64,000 nt of DNA from Rhodococcoides kyotonense (GCF_900188125.1 NZ_FZOW01000005.1:186001-250000); one strand, 5' to 3'. Positions 17,155 through 29,308 are shown, counted from the first letter of the stretch. The notes: generated by a model not told the origin, from the sequence alone. Made by a program: numbers and translations.

Positions 17155-18876
17155 ATGTCGGTGGATCCGAATCAGCCGAGCAGTGCCGAGACGTCGACGC
17201 CGGCGGAGCGGGCCAAGGCCGCAAAGGCTGCGGCGGTCGAGGCCGCGAGGATTGCCCAGGAGGCTGCAGCCGCGGCAGAGGCAGCCGAGAAGGAGGCGCT
17301 GGCAGCCGAACAGGAGGGCTCCACCTCGCAGAACGACGTCGCATCGTCCATCGCCGCTGGCTATGCCACATCCGGCGCTGCACTCGAACTCGGAACGGTC
17401 ATGGTCGACGGGGTCGTGGACCCGTCGTCGCGCATCCGTATTCCGTTGGCCACGCTGAACCGCCACGGTCTCGTCGCCGGGGCGACGGGTACCGGTAAGA
17501 CGAAAACGTTGCAAGGCATCGCCGAGCAGTTGTCGGCGGCGGGCGTTCCCGTCGTCATGGCCGACATCAAGGGTGACCTGTCGGGGCTGTCGGCGGCCGG
17601 GGCGGACAACGACAAGATCCGCGCGCGAGCCGTCGAGTGCGGTGAGCCCGAATGGCAACCCAGCAGCTACCCGGTCGAGTTCCTGTCGCTCGGCACCGAC
17701 GGGATCGGTGTGCCTGTTCGGGCGACCATCACCGCCTTCGGCCCAATTCTGCTGAGTAAGGTGTTGCAGCTCAACAAGACTCAAGAATCGACACTTGGCC
17801 TGATTTTCCACTGGGCGGACAAGCAGGGCCTGGCGTTGCTGGATCTCAAGGATCTGCGTTCCGTCATCACCCACCTGACGTCCGACGAGGGCAAGGCCGA
17901 TCTCAAGGGAATCGGGGGAGTTTCGGCAGCCACGGCAGGGGTGATCCTTCGGGCGCTGGTGAACCTCGAAGCCGACGGTGGCGACACGTTCTTCGGTGAA
18001 CCCGAGCTCGAAACCGAGGACCTCCTGCGCGTCGGAACGGACGGCAAAGGCGTCGTCACCTTGTTCGAGCTCGGCACGCAGGCTGCGCGGCCGGTGATGT
18101 TCTCGACGTTCCTGATGTGGGTGTTGGCGGACCTGTTCCAGACGCTTCCCGAAGTGGGAGACATCGACAAGCCGAAGCTCGTTTTCATCTTCGACGAGGC
18201 GCATCTACTGTTCGCCGACGCGTCGAAGGCATTCCTCGAGCAGGTCGAGCAGACGGTCAAACTGATCCGATCGAAGGGCGTCGGCGTCATCTTCTGCACG
18301 CAGTTGCCCGCCGACGTTCCCAACGAGGTGCTGTCGCAACTCGGCGCACGCGTTCAGCATGCGCTGCGCGCATTCACGCCCGACGACCAGAAGGCGTTGA
18401 ACAAGACGGTGCGTACGTATCCCAAGACCGACGCGTACGACCTGGAGAAGGCTCTGACGTCACTGGGGACGGGCGAAGCGATCGTCACGGTTCTGTCCGA
18501 GAAGGGTGCCCCGACGCCGGTGGCGTGGACCAGGATTCGGCCACCGCGCTCGCTGATGGACACCATCGGCGGCGACGCGATCACCGCGGCCGCGTCGTCG
18601 AGCGCGTTGAATGCTAAGTACCGCGAGACGATCGACCGCGAGTCGGCTTACGAGAAGCTCACGGCTCGGGTCGTGGACGTTCCAGCGCCTACGGAGACGT
18701 TCGATCTGCCACCACTTCCCGCGGATCTCCCGCCACTTCCTCCCGAGGGACCTTCGGCCGCGGAGCGGATCATGGACAACCCGGCCGTCAAGAGTTTCCT
18801 GCGATCGGCGGCTTCCGCTGCGGGACGGGAGATCTCGCGCAGCATCTTCGGGACGGGGCGTCGGCGGAGGCGGTGA
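17155..18876 (+). CDS. HerA-like ATPase (DUF853 family)
   Basis: 573 residues. The first ~60 are an Ala/Glu-rich helical stretch. The ATPase core has Walker [11 protein letters not shown] at about 109-118, [12 protein letters not shown] soon after, and Walker [11 protein letters not shown] near 344-353, followed by ICTQ-type sensor [10 protein letters not shown]. This is the YjgR/DUF853 branch of FtsK-HerA ATPases; the role in the cell is not settled. GGAGGAG precedes the ATG at 17155. It is divergent from orn by 83 bp. The C-terminus ends in a basic RRRRR tail. A family A palindrome follows its stop by 5 bp. Confidence 0.88.
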   Translation: MSVDPNQPSSAETSTPAERAKAAKAAAVEAARIAQEAAAAAEAAEKEALAAEQEGSTSQNDVASSIAAGYATSGAALELGTVMVDGVVDPSSRIRIPLATLNRHGLVAGATGTGKTKTLQGIAEQLSAAGVPVVMADIKGDLSGLSAAGADNDKIRARAVECGEPEWQPSSYPVEFLSLGTDGIGVPVRATITAFGPILLSKVLQLNKTQESTLGLIFHWADKQGLALLDLKDLRSVITHLTSDEGKADLKGIGGVSAATAGVILRALVNLEADGGDTFFGEPELETEDLLRVGTDGKGVVTLFELGTQAARPVMFSTFLMWVLADLFQTLPEVGDIDKPKLVFIFDEAHLLFADASKAFLEQVEQTVKLIRSKGVGVIFCTQLPADVPNEVLSQLGARVQHALRAFTPDDQKALNKTVRTYPKTDAYDLEKALTSLGTGEAIVTVLSEKGAPTPVAWTRIRPPRSLMDTIGGDAITAAASSSALNAKYRETIDRESAYEKLTARVVDVPAPTETFDLPPLPADLPPLPPEGPSAAERIMDNPAVKSFLRSAASAAGREISRSIFGTGRRRRR

Positions 18877-18881
18877 ACCAC

Positions 18882-18921
18882 GTGCACGAAAATACATAGC
18901 CCGCTATGTATTTTCGTGCAC
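18882..18921. repeat. Palindromic repeat, family A copy 1
   Basis: The 40-bp core consists of two 18-base arms (GTGCACGAAAATACATAG and its complement) around CCCG. It is identical to the copies at 20135 and 55609. It fills the 51-bp gap between converging stop codons (18876 and 18928), so a bidirectional terminator is the simplest role, though no T-tract follows the arms. Confidence 0.92.
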
Positions 18922-18927
18922 ATGCGG

Positions 18928-19431
18928 TCATGAGCGGGAGTAGCCCGCCAGAACATCGGTCATCGCGAGACGCAGAGCTTCCTCTGTGCCGATGGCGGCT
19001 TGCCCGGTCTTGTAGTTCAACGACAGGGTCAGATCGTCGAAGTAGGCGATCAACCGACCCGAGGTTCCGGCGATCGAGTAGACGTTGACCGGCACGCCGG
19101 CGACATCGACCATCTCGTCGTGTGGGTCGGCTTCCGTCTGTCCGCTGACCCACAGCGTCAGATTCGGTTTCGTGTACGTATTGCCGCCGTCCCACTCGCA
19201 TCCACCGTTCGGCTGCGGCAGTTCGAAGGGCTCGACGTCGGCGAGTTCCAATTGCTGCAGGACTGAATCCGAGACGACGGAACACGGATCCACGTCCGCT
19301 GCATCTCCGCTCGGCGTGTTCGGCTCGACTTCCTCGCCGTTCACTGTGTAGGTGACCTCCTGCTGGCTGCAGCTGCCGACGAGCAGGGCAGCGGTTGCGA
19401 GAGCAGGAAGGGCGAACTGGCGAAGACGCAT
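18928..19431 (-). CDS. Lipoprotein, DUF3558-like
   Basis: 167 residues. The signal peptide ends in lipobox LVGSC (Cys21), so it should be anchored on the outer face of the membrane. The mature part has DPCSVVSDSVLQQLEL, then a second cysteine in GGCEW; this paired-cysteine pattern and layout resemble DUF3558 lipoproteins of actinobacteria. Function unknown. A second, unrelated lipoprotein gene is divergent 115 bp away. Confidence 0.78.
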   Translation of the reverse strand: MRLRQFALPALATAALLVGSCSQQEVTYTVNGEEVEPNTPSGDAADVDPCSVVSDSVLQQLELADVEPFELPQPNGGCEWDGGNTYTKPNLTLWVSGQTEADPHDEMVDVAGVPVNVYSIAGTSGRLIAYFDDLTLSLNYKTGQAAIGTEEALRLAMTDVLAGYSRS

Positions 19432-19545
19432 GTAGGCGATCCTTTCGGGCGAAATGTCCGTTCAGCGTAGAGCTGCGGTTCGTCCGTCCGGAACCGGTAG
19501 AACTACTCATATCGGGCAACCACCGGGAGATGAAGGATGGTCTGC

Positions 19546-20121
19546 ATGAAAACGAAACCATGGCTCACAGTGCCTGTGGCAGTTGCGTTCCTCATCGGAT
19601 GCAGTTCGGGCTCGGCGACGGCGGAGAGGTCGTTCGGATTCCCGGACTCGGCAGGGGGCCTGCTCACGAGGCAGGCGCAGACCGAGCGATTCGGTCGAGA
19701 GGACGACACCGTCGAACAGCGTGAACTGACGGTAGCGCAGTTGAGTGCCGCTTATGACGGTGCTGTTGCTGCGTCGCAGGCCTACGCCGACGATTCGTTG
19801 AGGGTGTTGGTGACCGCCTACGCGGTCAACGCATCCAGTCCCAAGCTGTGGAGTCCCCAGGCGAACGAGAAGATCGCCGAGCGACTGAGGCTTGCTGCCC
19901 CACCCGAACGCGTCGAGCGCTCGGGGGACGCGGAATGCGTCGTCGAGTCGCGCTCGTTCGTGCCCGACAGCACCGGCCCGACGCGCCCCGACGAGCGGGT
20001 GCTTCGGTGCCAGGGTGTGCGCGACGGTGTGACCGTCCTGATTCCCGAGATTGCGCCCAGCGTCGACGCCGACACGGCGTTACGCGTCGTCGCCGATTCG
20101 TTGGATCATTTCCGCCCGTAG
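19546..20121 (+). CDS. Putative lipoprotein of unknown function
   Basis: 191 residues from the ATG at 19546, preceded by AAGGA with nine-base spacing; an ATG three codons upstream is also possible. The signal segment ends in lipobox LIGC (Cys about 20). The mature protein is soluble, with a helical middle (LTVAQLSAAYDGAVAASQAY) and two cysteines (AECVV and LRCQG) that could form a disulphide. No family is recognised. It lies between another lipoprotein and the mycolate reductase, so an envelope role is possible but only by location. Confidence 0.68.
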   Translation: MKTKPWLTVPVAVAFLIGCSSGSATAERSFGFPDSAGGLLTRQAQTERFGREDDTVEQRELTVAQLSAAYDGAVAASQAYADDSLRVLVTAYAVNASSPKLWSPQANEKIAERLRLAAPPERVERSGDAECVVESRSFVPDSTGPTRPDERVLRCQGVRDGVTVLIPEIAPSVDADTALRVVADSLDHFRP

Positions 20122-20131
20122 GGGCTACGCC

Positions 20132-20177
20132 CATGTGCACGAAAATACATAGCCCGCTATGTATTTTCGTGCACATG
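20132..20177. repeat. Palindromic repeat, family A copy 2 (perfect 46-bp palindrome except centre)
   Basis: It has the same 40-bp core as the copies at 18882 and 55609, here with arms extended by CAT/ATG to 22 paired bases around the CC centre. It occupies the gap between converging stops at 20121 and 20178 and abuts the cmrA stop codon directly. Confidence 0.92.
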
Positions 20178-20981
20178 TCAGTTGCCGAGCTTCTTGTAGA
20201 AACTCCCGATGATCGGCGCAGAAATCGCCCGCGGACTGTACTGACCCGCGACGGACATCCCCTTGCTGATCAAACCCGGTACGACGCGCATCTTGTTCTT
20301 CGCCAGCGAATTCAGCGACAGTTTCGCGGTGTAGGCGCTGTCGATCCACAGGAAGTCGGGCACGAGCTTGTCGACGATCGACGCGTCGGCGGGATCGGGA
20401 GTCTCGGTGCGGACCGGGCCGGGTGCGAGAAGCGTGACGTTGACGCCGCTGCCCTTCAATTCGTCACGCAGCGACTCGGAGAACGTGTTGGCGAACGCCT
20501 TGGTCGCGGCGTACGTGGCGTTGTTCGGGATCGCCATGTTGCCGGCCGCCGAACCGACGATCAGGATTCCGCCGCTGCCGCGCTCGACCATGCCGGGCAG
20601 TACTGCGAGCGTCAGGTCGTGGACCGTGACGGCATTGAGTTCCACCTGGTCACGCTCGTACGACGGATCGAGATCGGCGACCGGCCCGAACGTCGCGATA
20701 CCCGCGTTGTTGCACAGGATGCTGATCTCACGGGTCGCGAGTTCGTCGGTGAACGGTTTCCGCGCGTCCCTGTCGGACAGATCCACGACCCGCACCTCGA
20801 CGGTCACGCCGTGATCCGTCCGCAGTGTCGCGGCCAGCTTCTCGAGGAGGTCGCCGCGTCGAGCAACGATGATCAACGAGTGGCCACGGGCAGCCAGTTC
20901 GGTCGCCAACGCCTCTCCGATTCCGGAGGAGGCGCCGGTCACGACGGCGCGGGCTTCGGGTGCAGGGCTCGGCAGACTCAC
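20178..20981 (-). CDS. cmrA: Mycolate reductase (SDR), CmrA type
   Basis: 267 residues. Cofactor motif TGASSGIG at 15-22; Ser144, Tyr157 and Lys161 form the catalytic set (NATYAATKAF). Remembered blocks of Rv2509 are strongly conserved: LNAVTVHDLTLAVLPGM, LLAPGPVRTE, KLVPDFLWI and NKMRVVPGL. CmrA reduces the beta-keto group of newly made mycolates to the mature beta-hydroxy form, so its presence indicates a mycolic-acid-bearing host. The location near orn and the HerA-like ATPase agrees with M. tuberculosis. No search was run; the call rests on recalled sequence and context. Confidence 0.87.
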   Translation of the reverse strand: MSLPSPAPEARAVVTGASSGIGEALATELAARGHSLIIVARRGDLLEKLAATLRTDHGVTVEVRVVDLSDRDARKPFTDELATREISILCNNAGIATFGPVADLDPSYERDQVELNAVTVHDLTLAVLPGMVERGSGGILIVGSAAGNMAIPNNATYAATKAFANTFSESLRDELKGSGVNVTLLAPGPVRTETPDPADASIVDKLVPDFLWIDSAYTAKLSLNSLAKNKMRVVPGLISKGMSVAGQYSPRAISAPIIGSFYKKLGN

Positions 20982-21005
20982 GGTCAGTCAGGGTAATGGA
21001 TGAGC

Positions 21006-23669
<2,664 letters not shown>

Positions 23670-23683
23670 CTAGGCTTCGGGGC

Positions 23684-25003
23684 ATGAGTGCACAGGCGGA
23701 CGCCGTCGTCGGCGTCGCGACCACCCGCAAACAGGTATTCGCCTGGGGGATATGGGATTGGGGATCGGCGGCATTCAACGCGGTGATCCTGACGTTCGTG
23801 TTCTCCGTCTACCTGACCGATGCCGTCGGGGACGACCTTCCCGGTTCTATTTCGGCGACGTCCTGGTTCAGCTGGGCGATCGGACTGGCAGGCGTCGTGA
23901 TCGCCGTTCTCGCACCGATTTCTGGGCAACGATTCGATGCGCGTGGCAAGCGCAAGCGGTCGCTGGGAATTCTCACGGGCCTGACCGTCGTGAGCATGGC
24001 GGGTCTGTTCTTCGTCCAGGACGACTACCACTACCTGTGGCTCGGTCTCGTGCTGCTCGCTGCTGGCTCGATTCTCTTCGAACTCGCCAGCGTTCCGTAC
24101 AACTCGATGCTTCGGCAGGTCTCCACGCCGGAGAACATCGGCCGCGTCTCCGGATTCGGCTGGTCGATGGGCTATTTCGGCGGCATCGTTCTGTTGCTCG
24201 TCTGCTACTTCGGGTTCATCACCGGCGACGGTGACACCCGTGGACTGTTCGGACTGACCACCGACGGCGGCCTCAACATTCGACTCGTCGCTCTCCTCGC
24301 TGCGGTGTGGTTCGCGGTATCGGCGATTCCGTTGTTTCTCGCCGTGCCGGAGATGCCCGCCACCGGTGCCGATCCGGGTGCCGCCAAAGCCGGAATGATC
24401 GAGTCGTACAAGGTGCTCTTCCGCGACCTGCGAGACCTGTGGACGGCGGACCGTCGCAGCGTCTATTTCCTGGCAGCGAGTGCCCTGTTTCGCGACGGTT
24501 TGGCCGGCGTCTTCACGTTCGGCGCCGTCCTCGCGGTCAGTGTGTACGGCATCGGCACGGCCGACGTGCTGCTGTTCGGTGTTGCTGCCAACGTCGTCGC
24601 CGGACTGGGTGCGGTCACCGCGGGCCGGTTCGACGACAGGACCGGGCCGAAGGCAGTGATCGCGTTCTCGCTCGCATCGATGATCGTCGCGGGCGTCGTG
24701 TTGCTGTTCGTGTCCGGGCCCGTCCTGTTCTGGATCTTCGGTCTGATCCTGTGCCTGTTCGTCGGGCCGGCGCAGTCGTCGTCGCGCACGTTCCTGGCAC
24801 GCCTGGCTCCGCCGGGACGCGAGGGCCAATTCTTCGGTCTGTACGCGACGACCGGTCGTGCCGTGTCGTTCCTCGCACCCACGATGTTCGGGTTGTTCGT
24901 CTGGATGTTCGACGCGGACCGCGCAGGCATCGGCGGCCTTCTCGTCGTGCTCGTCGTCGGCTTGGCCGCCCTGATGGCCGTGAAGTCGCCGGACCGGGTC
25001 TAG
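23684..25003 (+). CDS. MFS transporter, Atg22/UMF1-like
   Basis: 439 residues with about 11-12 membrane helices. The N-terminus WGIWDWGSAAFNAVILTFVF and the later SVPYNSMLRQVSTPENIGRVSGFGWSMGY-type segment are typical of the UMF1 (Atg22-like) branch of MFS, whose eukaryotic relatives export amino acids from vacuoles. Bacterial substrates are not known. It is divergent from the PadR gene by about 117 bp and ends against the alpha/beta hydrolase with a 4-base overlap. Confidence 0.85.
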   Translation: MSAQADAVVGVATTRKQVFAWGIWDWGSAAFNAVILTFVFSVYLTDAVGDDLPGSISATSWFSWAIGLAGVVIAVLAPISGQRFDARGKRKRSLGILTGLTVVSMAGLFFVQDDYHYLWLGLVLLAAGSILFELASVPYNSMLRQVSTPENIGRVSGFGWSMGYFGGIVLLLVCYFGFITGDGDTRGLFGLTTDGGLNIRLVALLAAVWFAVSAIPLFLAVPEMPATGADPGAAKAGMIESYKVLFRDLRDLWTADRRSVYFLAASALFRDGLAGVFTFGAVLAVSVYGIGTADVLLFGVAANVVAGLGAVTAGRFDDRTGPKAVIAFSLASMIVAGVVLLFVSGPVLFWIFGLILCLFVGPAQSSSRTFLARLAPPGREGQFFGLYATTGRAVSFLAPTMFGLFVWMFDADRAGIGGLLVVLVVGLAALMAVKSPDRV

Positions 25004-25829
25004 ACGGGGCGGACGCGGGCGAGTATTTCGTCGGCGAGGCGCGCCGACGCCTCCTCCGGGATCCAATGAGACACGCCGTCGAGCTCGACGAAGGAGTAAG
25101 GGGCGTCGACGAATTCGTGGCATCGCTCGGCCGCGGCGCGTCCGATGGCCGAGTCCTGATTGCTCCAGACGAACGTCGTCGGCACACGGACCGGCTCGAG
25201 CTTGCCGCTCGCACTCGTCATCGCTCGATACCAGTTGAGGGCCGCCGTCAACGCGCCAGGCTGCTGGAGATGTTCCACGTAGCGGTCGTCGGGACTGCTG
25301 TCGGAGAACATCGCCCTCAATCGCGCGGCGTCGTTCTCGAGCAGTACGTGCTCGGCTTTCCCTTCCTCACGAAGCAGACCGATGTAGCTGGACCGCTCCT
25401 GCTGGTCGGCGTCCTCGCGTAGTGCCCATCCGAATGCCGCAGTATGTGGCACCGACACGGCGGTCAAGGTGCGCACACGATCCGGGTGCTGCGCCGCCAG
25501 CTGCCACGCGACGGCCGCGCCCCAGTCGTGGCCGACGACGTGCGCCGACGTGAGGTCGAACGCGTCGAGCACCCGAGGACGTCTCCGACGAGCTCGTCCG
25601 ACGCGTAGGCATCGACCCCGTCTGGACGGGCGCCGGGTGAATACCCGCGCTGGTCCGGCGCGATGGTCCGCAGTCTCGCGGCGGTGAGGTGGGGTACGAC
25701 GGCGTCCCAGCATGCGGAAGTCTGTGGAAATCCGTGCAACAGGACGGTCGGAATCCCGTCGGACGGGCCCGCGACGAGCACATCGAACTCGAGCTCGCCG
25801 AGGGTCACGGTCGTAGCGGTCGACGTCAT
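25000..25829 (-). pseudogene. Alpha/beta hydrolase (epoxide hydrolase/dehalogenase-like), frameshifted
   Basis: Two overlapping frames together make one ~276-residue hydrolase. The first (ATG at 25829) gives LGELEFDVLVAGPSDGIP, VLLHGFPQTSACWDAVVPHL and APDQRGYSPGARP, then loses similarity. The second frame resumes with VLDAFDLTSAHVVGHDWGA (nucleophile Asp in HDWG) and ends with the histidine region GVSHWIPEE. The break falls at a run of three C (25572-25574, GGG on the coding strand). A fourth base there would restore one frame. It may be a true lesion or a homopolymer sequencing error. The ATG overlaps the upstream TetR stop by four bases, so the two were built as an operon. Confidence 0.85.
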
Positions 25830-26467
25830 GAACGATCCTCTCGGCTGGGTCCTGGCTTCCAGGCTCCCATGCCGAGCACGATGAGGCGTACCTGCTGCTC
25901 GGTTCTGAGGAGAAGATCTTGTTCGTTCCTGCTACCGGGTCTGTCGATCTCCAGTAGACCTTCGGCGGCGGTCAGCATCGTCGAGACGATCAGGTCTGCC
26001 GCCATCTCCAGGTCGTCGACATTCCATGTCTCGAGACCCGGCATACGGGACAGGTCGATCGTCAGTTCGCTGACGAACATGCGAAGTTCGGTCGCGAAAG
26101 CTCTGCGTACCTCGGTGACGCCGCCGTAGCGCTCGCGGGCCAGGAACCGGAACTGCTCCTCGTGACTGCGAACCTGCCGGACGAGGATGCGCAGCGACTC
26201 CGACGCGTTCTTGACGGTGGGGTCTTTCCGTGCGTCACGCAACATCTGTCGGAGCATGTGCATCGAGTCCTCGACCAGCGCGACACCGAGGTCTTCCATC
26301 GACGCGAAATGCCGATAGAAGGCGGTCGGCACGAGGCCCGCGGATCGGCTGACTTCGCGGAGGCTCACGCTCGCGAAGGACCGATCTCGAAGCAGGTCGA
26401 GTGTGCCGTCGATCAGCGCTTGGCGCGTGCGTTCCTTCCGCTCGGCTCTCGTCCCCGGTTCCGTCAC
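25826..26467 (-). CDS. TetR-family regulator, DesT-like by position
   Basis: 213 residues. The helix-turn-helix is at about 8-55: KERTRQALIDGTLDLLRD, then VSLREVSRSAGLVPTAFYRHF. The C-terminal domain has WNVDDLEMAADLIVSTMLT. It starts from a GTG at 26467. It is divergent from the ferredoxin reductase/desaturase pair, the same arrangement as Pseudomonas desT with desCB, where DesT senses the acyl-CoA saturation state. An AGTGnAC...GTnCACT palindrome in the gap is a likely binding site. It is also translationally coupled to the downstream (broken) hydrolase. Confidence 0.83.
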   Translation of the reverse strand: MTEPGTRAERKERTRQALIDGTLDLLRDRSFASVSLREVSRSAGLVPTAFYRHFASMEDLGVALVEDSMHMLRQMLRDARKDPTVKNASESLRILVRQVRSHEEQFRFLARERYGGVTEVRRAFATELRMFVSELTIDLSRMPGLETWNVDDLEMAADLIVSTMLTAAEGLLEIDRPGSRNEQDLLLRTEQQVRLIVLGMGAWKPGPSREDRS

Positions 26468-26620
26468 GGAAGTGAGTTTATGACTGTCCACCCCTCGGGC
26501 ACCTCGTTCCTCGTCGAGCCGTTGGATTCGAATGTGACCCAGGGCACCTGCAGGGCCCTCTGTTGCCGACGCCACTCGACCGTTGACAGTGCCCGGTGAC
26601 TGTCTGGCACACTCGACTCC

Positions 26621-26638
26621 AGTGCACAGACGTACACT
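26621..26638. promoter_or_regulatory. Candidate operator for the desaturase operon
   Basis: The 18-bp interrupted palindrome has the form AGTGnAC-n4-GTnCACT, with six of nine pairs matching. It lies 40 bp before the ferredoxin reductase start, in the gap with the divergent TetR gene. It recalls the DesT/FabR type of box; binding is inferred. Confidence 0.5.
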
Positions 26639-26677
26639 GAAAAAGTTGCTCGGTGTCGACCGAGATCGGGAGGCGAG

Positions 26678-27790
26678 ATGACGCTCCAGCAGAAGTCGCG
26701 ACGGTCCAGGTTCTTCGGAAAGTTCTCGGCGTTGTCGCTGTTCGAAGCCATGGCGACCCCGCACGAGCTCGACCGATACCTCGAACTCGTCGACCCGATG
26801 ACGACCGTGCGTGATCTACGTGCCGAGGTCGTCGACGTACACCGATCCACCGACGACACCGTCACTCTGACGCTGCGCCCGACGTGGCAGTGGAAGGGTT
26901 TCGAGGCGGGGCAGTTCGTTCAGGTCGGGGTCGTCGTCGACGGTGTGCGACACACCCGGTGCTACTCGCCCGCATGTTCGCAGTATCGATCCGACGGGCA
27001 CATCGAGATCACCGTCAAGGCGCATCCCGACGGCGTCGTCTCGGGATATCTACATCGTGAAGCCCGTCCCGGCCTGGTCGTCGGTCTGTCGCAGGCGGAG
27101 GGCGCTTTCCGTGTCCCGACGCCTCGGCCCGAACGCCTTCTGCTTCTCAGTGGCGGCAGTGGCATCACGCCCGTTCTGTCGATGCTGAGGTCGCTGCTGG
27201 ACGAGGGGTGCGGCAGCGACATCACGTTCGTTCACTACGCTCGTACCGAGCGCGATGTCCCGTATCGGCGCGAACTCGACGACATAGCAAGAACTTTCGA
27301 CACAGTTCGAAAAGTCTATGTCTACACCGAACAGGACTCCGGCGGTGATCTGCACGGACACTTCGGTCGCGAGCACCTGGACGCCGTCGCGCCGTGGTTC
27401 GCCGACGCGCAGACGTTCCTGTGCGGTCCGCCCGGGTTGACGAAGGCGGTGACGGACACGTACGACGGCCTCGGCCTTGCCGACCGCGTCCACGTCGAGG
27501 AATTCGCAGCGCCGGCGGTGGCGGTCACCGACGATGCGGACGGGCAGCTGACGTTCTCGGAAAGTAAAGTGGTGGCGGAGAATTCGGGCCGCACTCTGCT
27601 GGAGCAGGCCGAGGATGCGGGGCTGTCCCCGGCCTATGGATGCCGAATGGGCATCTGCTTCACCTGCACGTCGGTGAAGACGTCCGGATGCACGAAGAAC
27701 GTCAAGACGGGCGAGGTCGACGTGGAGCCGGACAAGGAGATTCAACTCTGTGTGTCGGTACCCGTCGGCGATGTCGCTCTCGACATCTGA
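26678..27790 (+). CDS. Ferredoxin reductase partner of stearoyl-CoA desaturase (Rv3230c-like)
   Basis: 370 residues with three modules. An FAD domain (about 45-145) contains the RCYSP motif. An NAD(P)H domain (about 150-260) contains LLLLSGGSGITPVLSML and FLCGPPGL. A C-terminal plant-type 2Fe-2S domain has YGCRMGICFTCT near 320-331 and the last cysteine in IQLCVS. It passes electrons from NADPH to the desaturase encoded 40 bp downstream, as described for Rv3230c with DesA3. The ATG at 26678 follows GGGAGG closely. Confidence 0.92.
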   Translation: MTLQQKSRRSRFFGKFSALSLFEAMATPHELDRYLELVDPMTTVRDLRAEVVDVHRSTDDTVTLTLRPTWQWKGFEAGQFVQVGVVVDGVRHTRCYSPACSQYRSDGHIEITVKAHPDGVVSGYLHREARPGLVVGLSQAEGAFRVPTPRPERLLLLSGGSGITPVLSMLRSLLDEGCGSDITFVHYARTERDVPYRRELDDIARTFDTVRKVYVYTEQDSGGDLHGHFGREHLDAVAPWFADAQTFLCGPPGLTKAVTDTYDGLGLADRVHVEEFAAPAVAVTDDADGQLTFSESKVVAENSGRTLLEQAEDAGLSPAYGCRMGICFTCTSVKTSGCTKNVKTGEVDVEPDKEIQLCVSVPVGDVALDI

Positions 27791-27830
27791 AAAGCCGAGT
27801 CATACAAGATCCGGAACGGAGAACGAAAGA

Positions 27831-29015
27831 ATGTTCGGAATATCTTTTCCCACACTGTCTTTCCCACTGTTCGGCGGTACTCGCGCCGAGACGCCCGAGG
27901 AGCTTGCCCCGACGGTGCTGTCGTACGAGAAGGTCCAGGAGCTCGGCCGAGAACTGGACGAGCTTCGCGCGCGTACCGTGGCCAAACTGGGCGACGAGGA
28001 CCGAGAGTACATCTACAACATCGTCAAGACGCAGCGCGGATTCGAGATCGCCGGTCGCGCAATGATGTACGTGCCGTTCATTCCACCTGTTTGGCTCGCG
28101 GGCGTCGGCGCACTCGGTGTTTCGAAGATCCTCGACAACATGGAAATCGGCCACAACGTGATGCACGGTCAATACGACTGGATGCGTGAGCCCGGCTTCA
28201 ATTCGCGTGTGTTCGAATGGGATACGGTGTGCCCGGCCGATCAGTGGAAGCATTCGCACAACTACATGCACCACACCTTCACCAATATCGTCGGCAAGGA
28301 TCGCGATATCGGATACGGCATTCTGCGGATGGACGAAGGTCAGAAGTGGAATCCGTACTACCTCGGAAACCCGGCATACGCATTCCTGCTGATGGTGTTC
28401 TTCGAGTGGGGCGTCATGCTGCACGACCTGGAAGCGGAGAACGTTATCCAGGGCAAACGAAAGTGGCACGACGTCAAGCCGCTACTGAAGGGCATGTGGC
28501 GCAAGGCAGGACGGCAGGTATTGAAAGACTACGTCGTATTTCCTGCGCTGTCCGGGCCGTTCTTCGTGACGACCTTGGTCGGAAACGTCGGCGCCAACCT
28601 GATTCGTAATCTGTGGACTTACTCGATCATCTTCTGCGGTCATTTCCCGACGGGGGTGCAGACGTTCACCGAGGAGGAGACGGAGAACGAGTCGAGCGGC
28701 GAATGGTACGTCCGTCAGATGCTGGGATCGGCGAACATCGAGGGAAGCCCGCTGTTCCACATCATGTCCGGCAACCTGTCGCACCAGATCGAGCACCATT
28801 TGTTCCCCGACCTGCCGGCGCACCGCTATCCGGAGATCGCGCCCGAGGTGCGCGCGCTGTGTGAGAAGTACGATCTGCCGTACAACACCGGCGGCTTCTG
28901 GCGGCAGATCGGGACGGTGTGGGGCAAGATCTTCAAGCTTGCGCTACCTGACTCGCTGACCGGTTCCAAGCCGCACGTCGGTGTTATCGTCGAGCGCAAG
29001 AAAGTTGCGGCCTAG
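27831..29015 (+). CDS. desA3: Membrane acyl-CoA/fatty acid desaturase (DesA3-like)
   Basis: 394 residues. All three histidine boxes of membrane di-iron desaturases are present: HNVMH (109-113 region), HSHNYMHH at 141-148 and HQIEHH at 318-323. Hydrophobic pairs flank them (about 78-105, 180-200, 235-272). DesA3 introduces the delta-9 double bond to make oleate in mycobacteria. The start at 27831 has GAGAACGAAAG upstream; the frame extends further back but there overlaps the reductase. It is the second gene of a two-gene operon with its reductase. Confidence 0.92.
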   Translation: MFGISFPTLSFPLFGGTRAETPEELAPTVLSYEKVQELGRELDELRARTVAKLGDEDREYIYNIVKTQRGFEIAGRAMMYVPFIPPVWLAGVGALGVSKILDNMEIGHNVMHGQYDWMREPGFNSRVFEWDTVCPADQWKHSHNYMHHTFTNIVGKDRDIGYGILRMDEGQKWNPYYLGNPAYAFLLMVFFEWGVMLHDLEAENVIQGKRKWHDVKPLLKGMWRKAGRQVLKDYVVFPALSGPFFVTTLVGNVGANLIRNLWTYSIIFCGHFPTGVQTFTEEETENESSGEWYVRQMLGSANIEGSPLFHIMSGNLSHQIEHHLFPDLPAHRYPEIAPEVRALCEKYDLPYNTGGFWRQIGTVWGKIFKLALPDSLTGSKPHVGVIVERKKVAA

Positions 29016-29062
29016 CCAGGCCGACGCCGGCATCGACAGACCTATGTAGGGGAGACGAATCG

Positions 29063-29308
29063 GTGGTAGGCAAATTCGAACGCAACAAGGACACGGTTCA
29101 AGAATTGACGGAATCGGCCGCCAATCACGTCGGGAAGATCGCCGTCATCATCGCGGGAGCGGTGCGTGACGTGACCCGCGAGATCGGCGATTGGATCTCC
29201 GACGGCATCGAGATGCGCGAGGCCGCCCGCAAAGCGCGCGACGACGCCTCGCTCGGCACCGTGATCAACGGTGAATTCGAGAATCGTGGAGACGCCGAGA
29301 ATCGCTGA
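29063..29308 (+). CDS. Small helical protein of unknown function
   Basis: 81 residues from a GTG start with GGGGAG eleven bases upstream. The protein is mostly helical, with one mildly hydrophobic stretch (HVGKIAVIIAGAVRDVTREI, about 22-41) and many charged residues. No family is recognised. It begins 47 bp after the desaturase and ends before a clear terminator, so it may be the third gene of the desaturase operon. Confidence 0.68.
   Translation: MVGKFERNKDTVQELTESAANHVGKIAVIIAGAVRDVTREIGDWISDGIEMREAARKARDDASLGTVINGEFENRGDAENR

Noticed and set aside
18882-20177. Considered whether the repeats at 18882 and 20135 are part of a CRISPR array.
   Set aside because: The copies are 1.2 kb apart with real genes between them, no regular spacers and no cas genes.
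20125-20349. Small frames crossing the family A palindromes that all encode a similar peptide (CTKIHSGLCIFVH or its reverse-frame partner).
   Set aside because: The shared peptide only reflects the identical DNA repeat; the frames run into neighbouring genes in the wrong phase and lack start signals.
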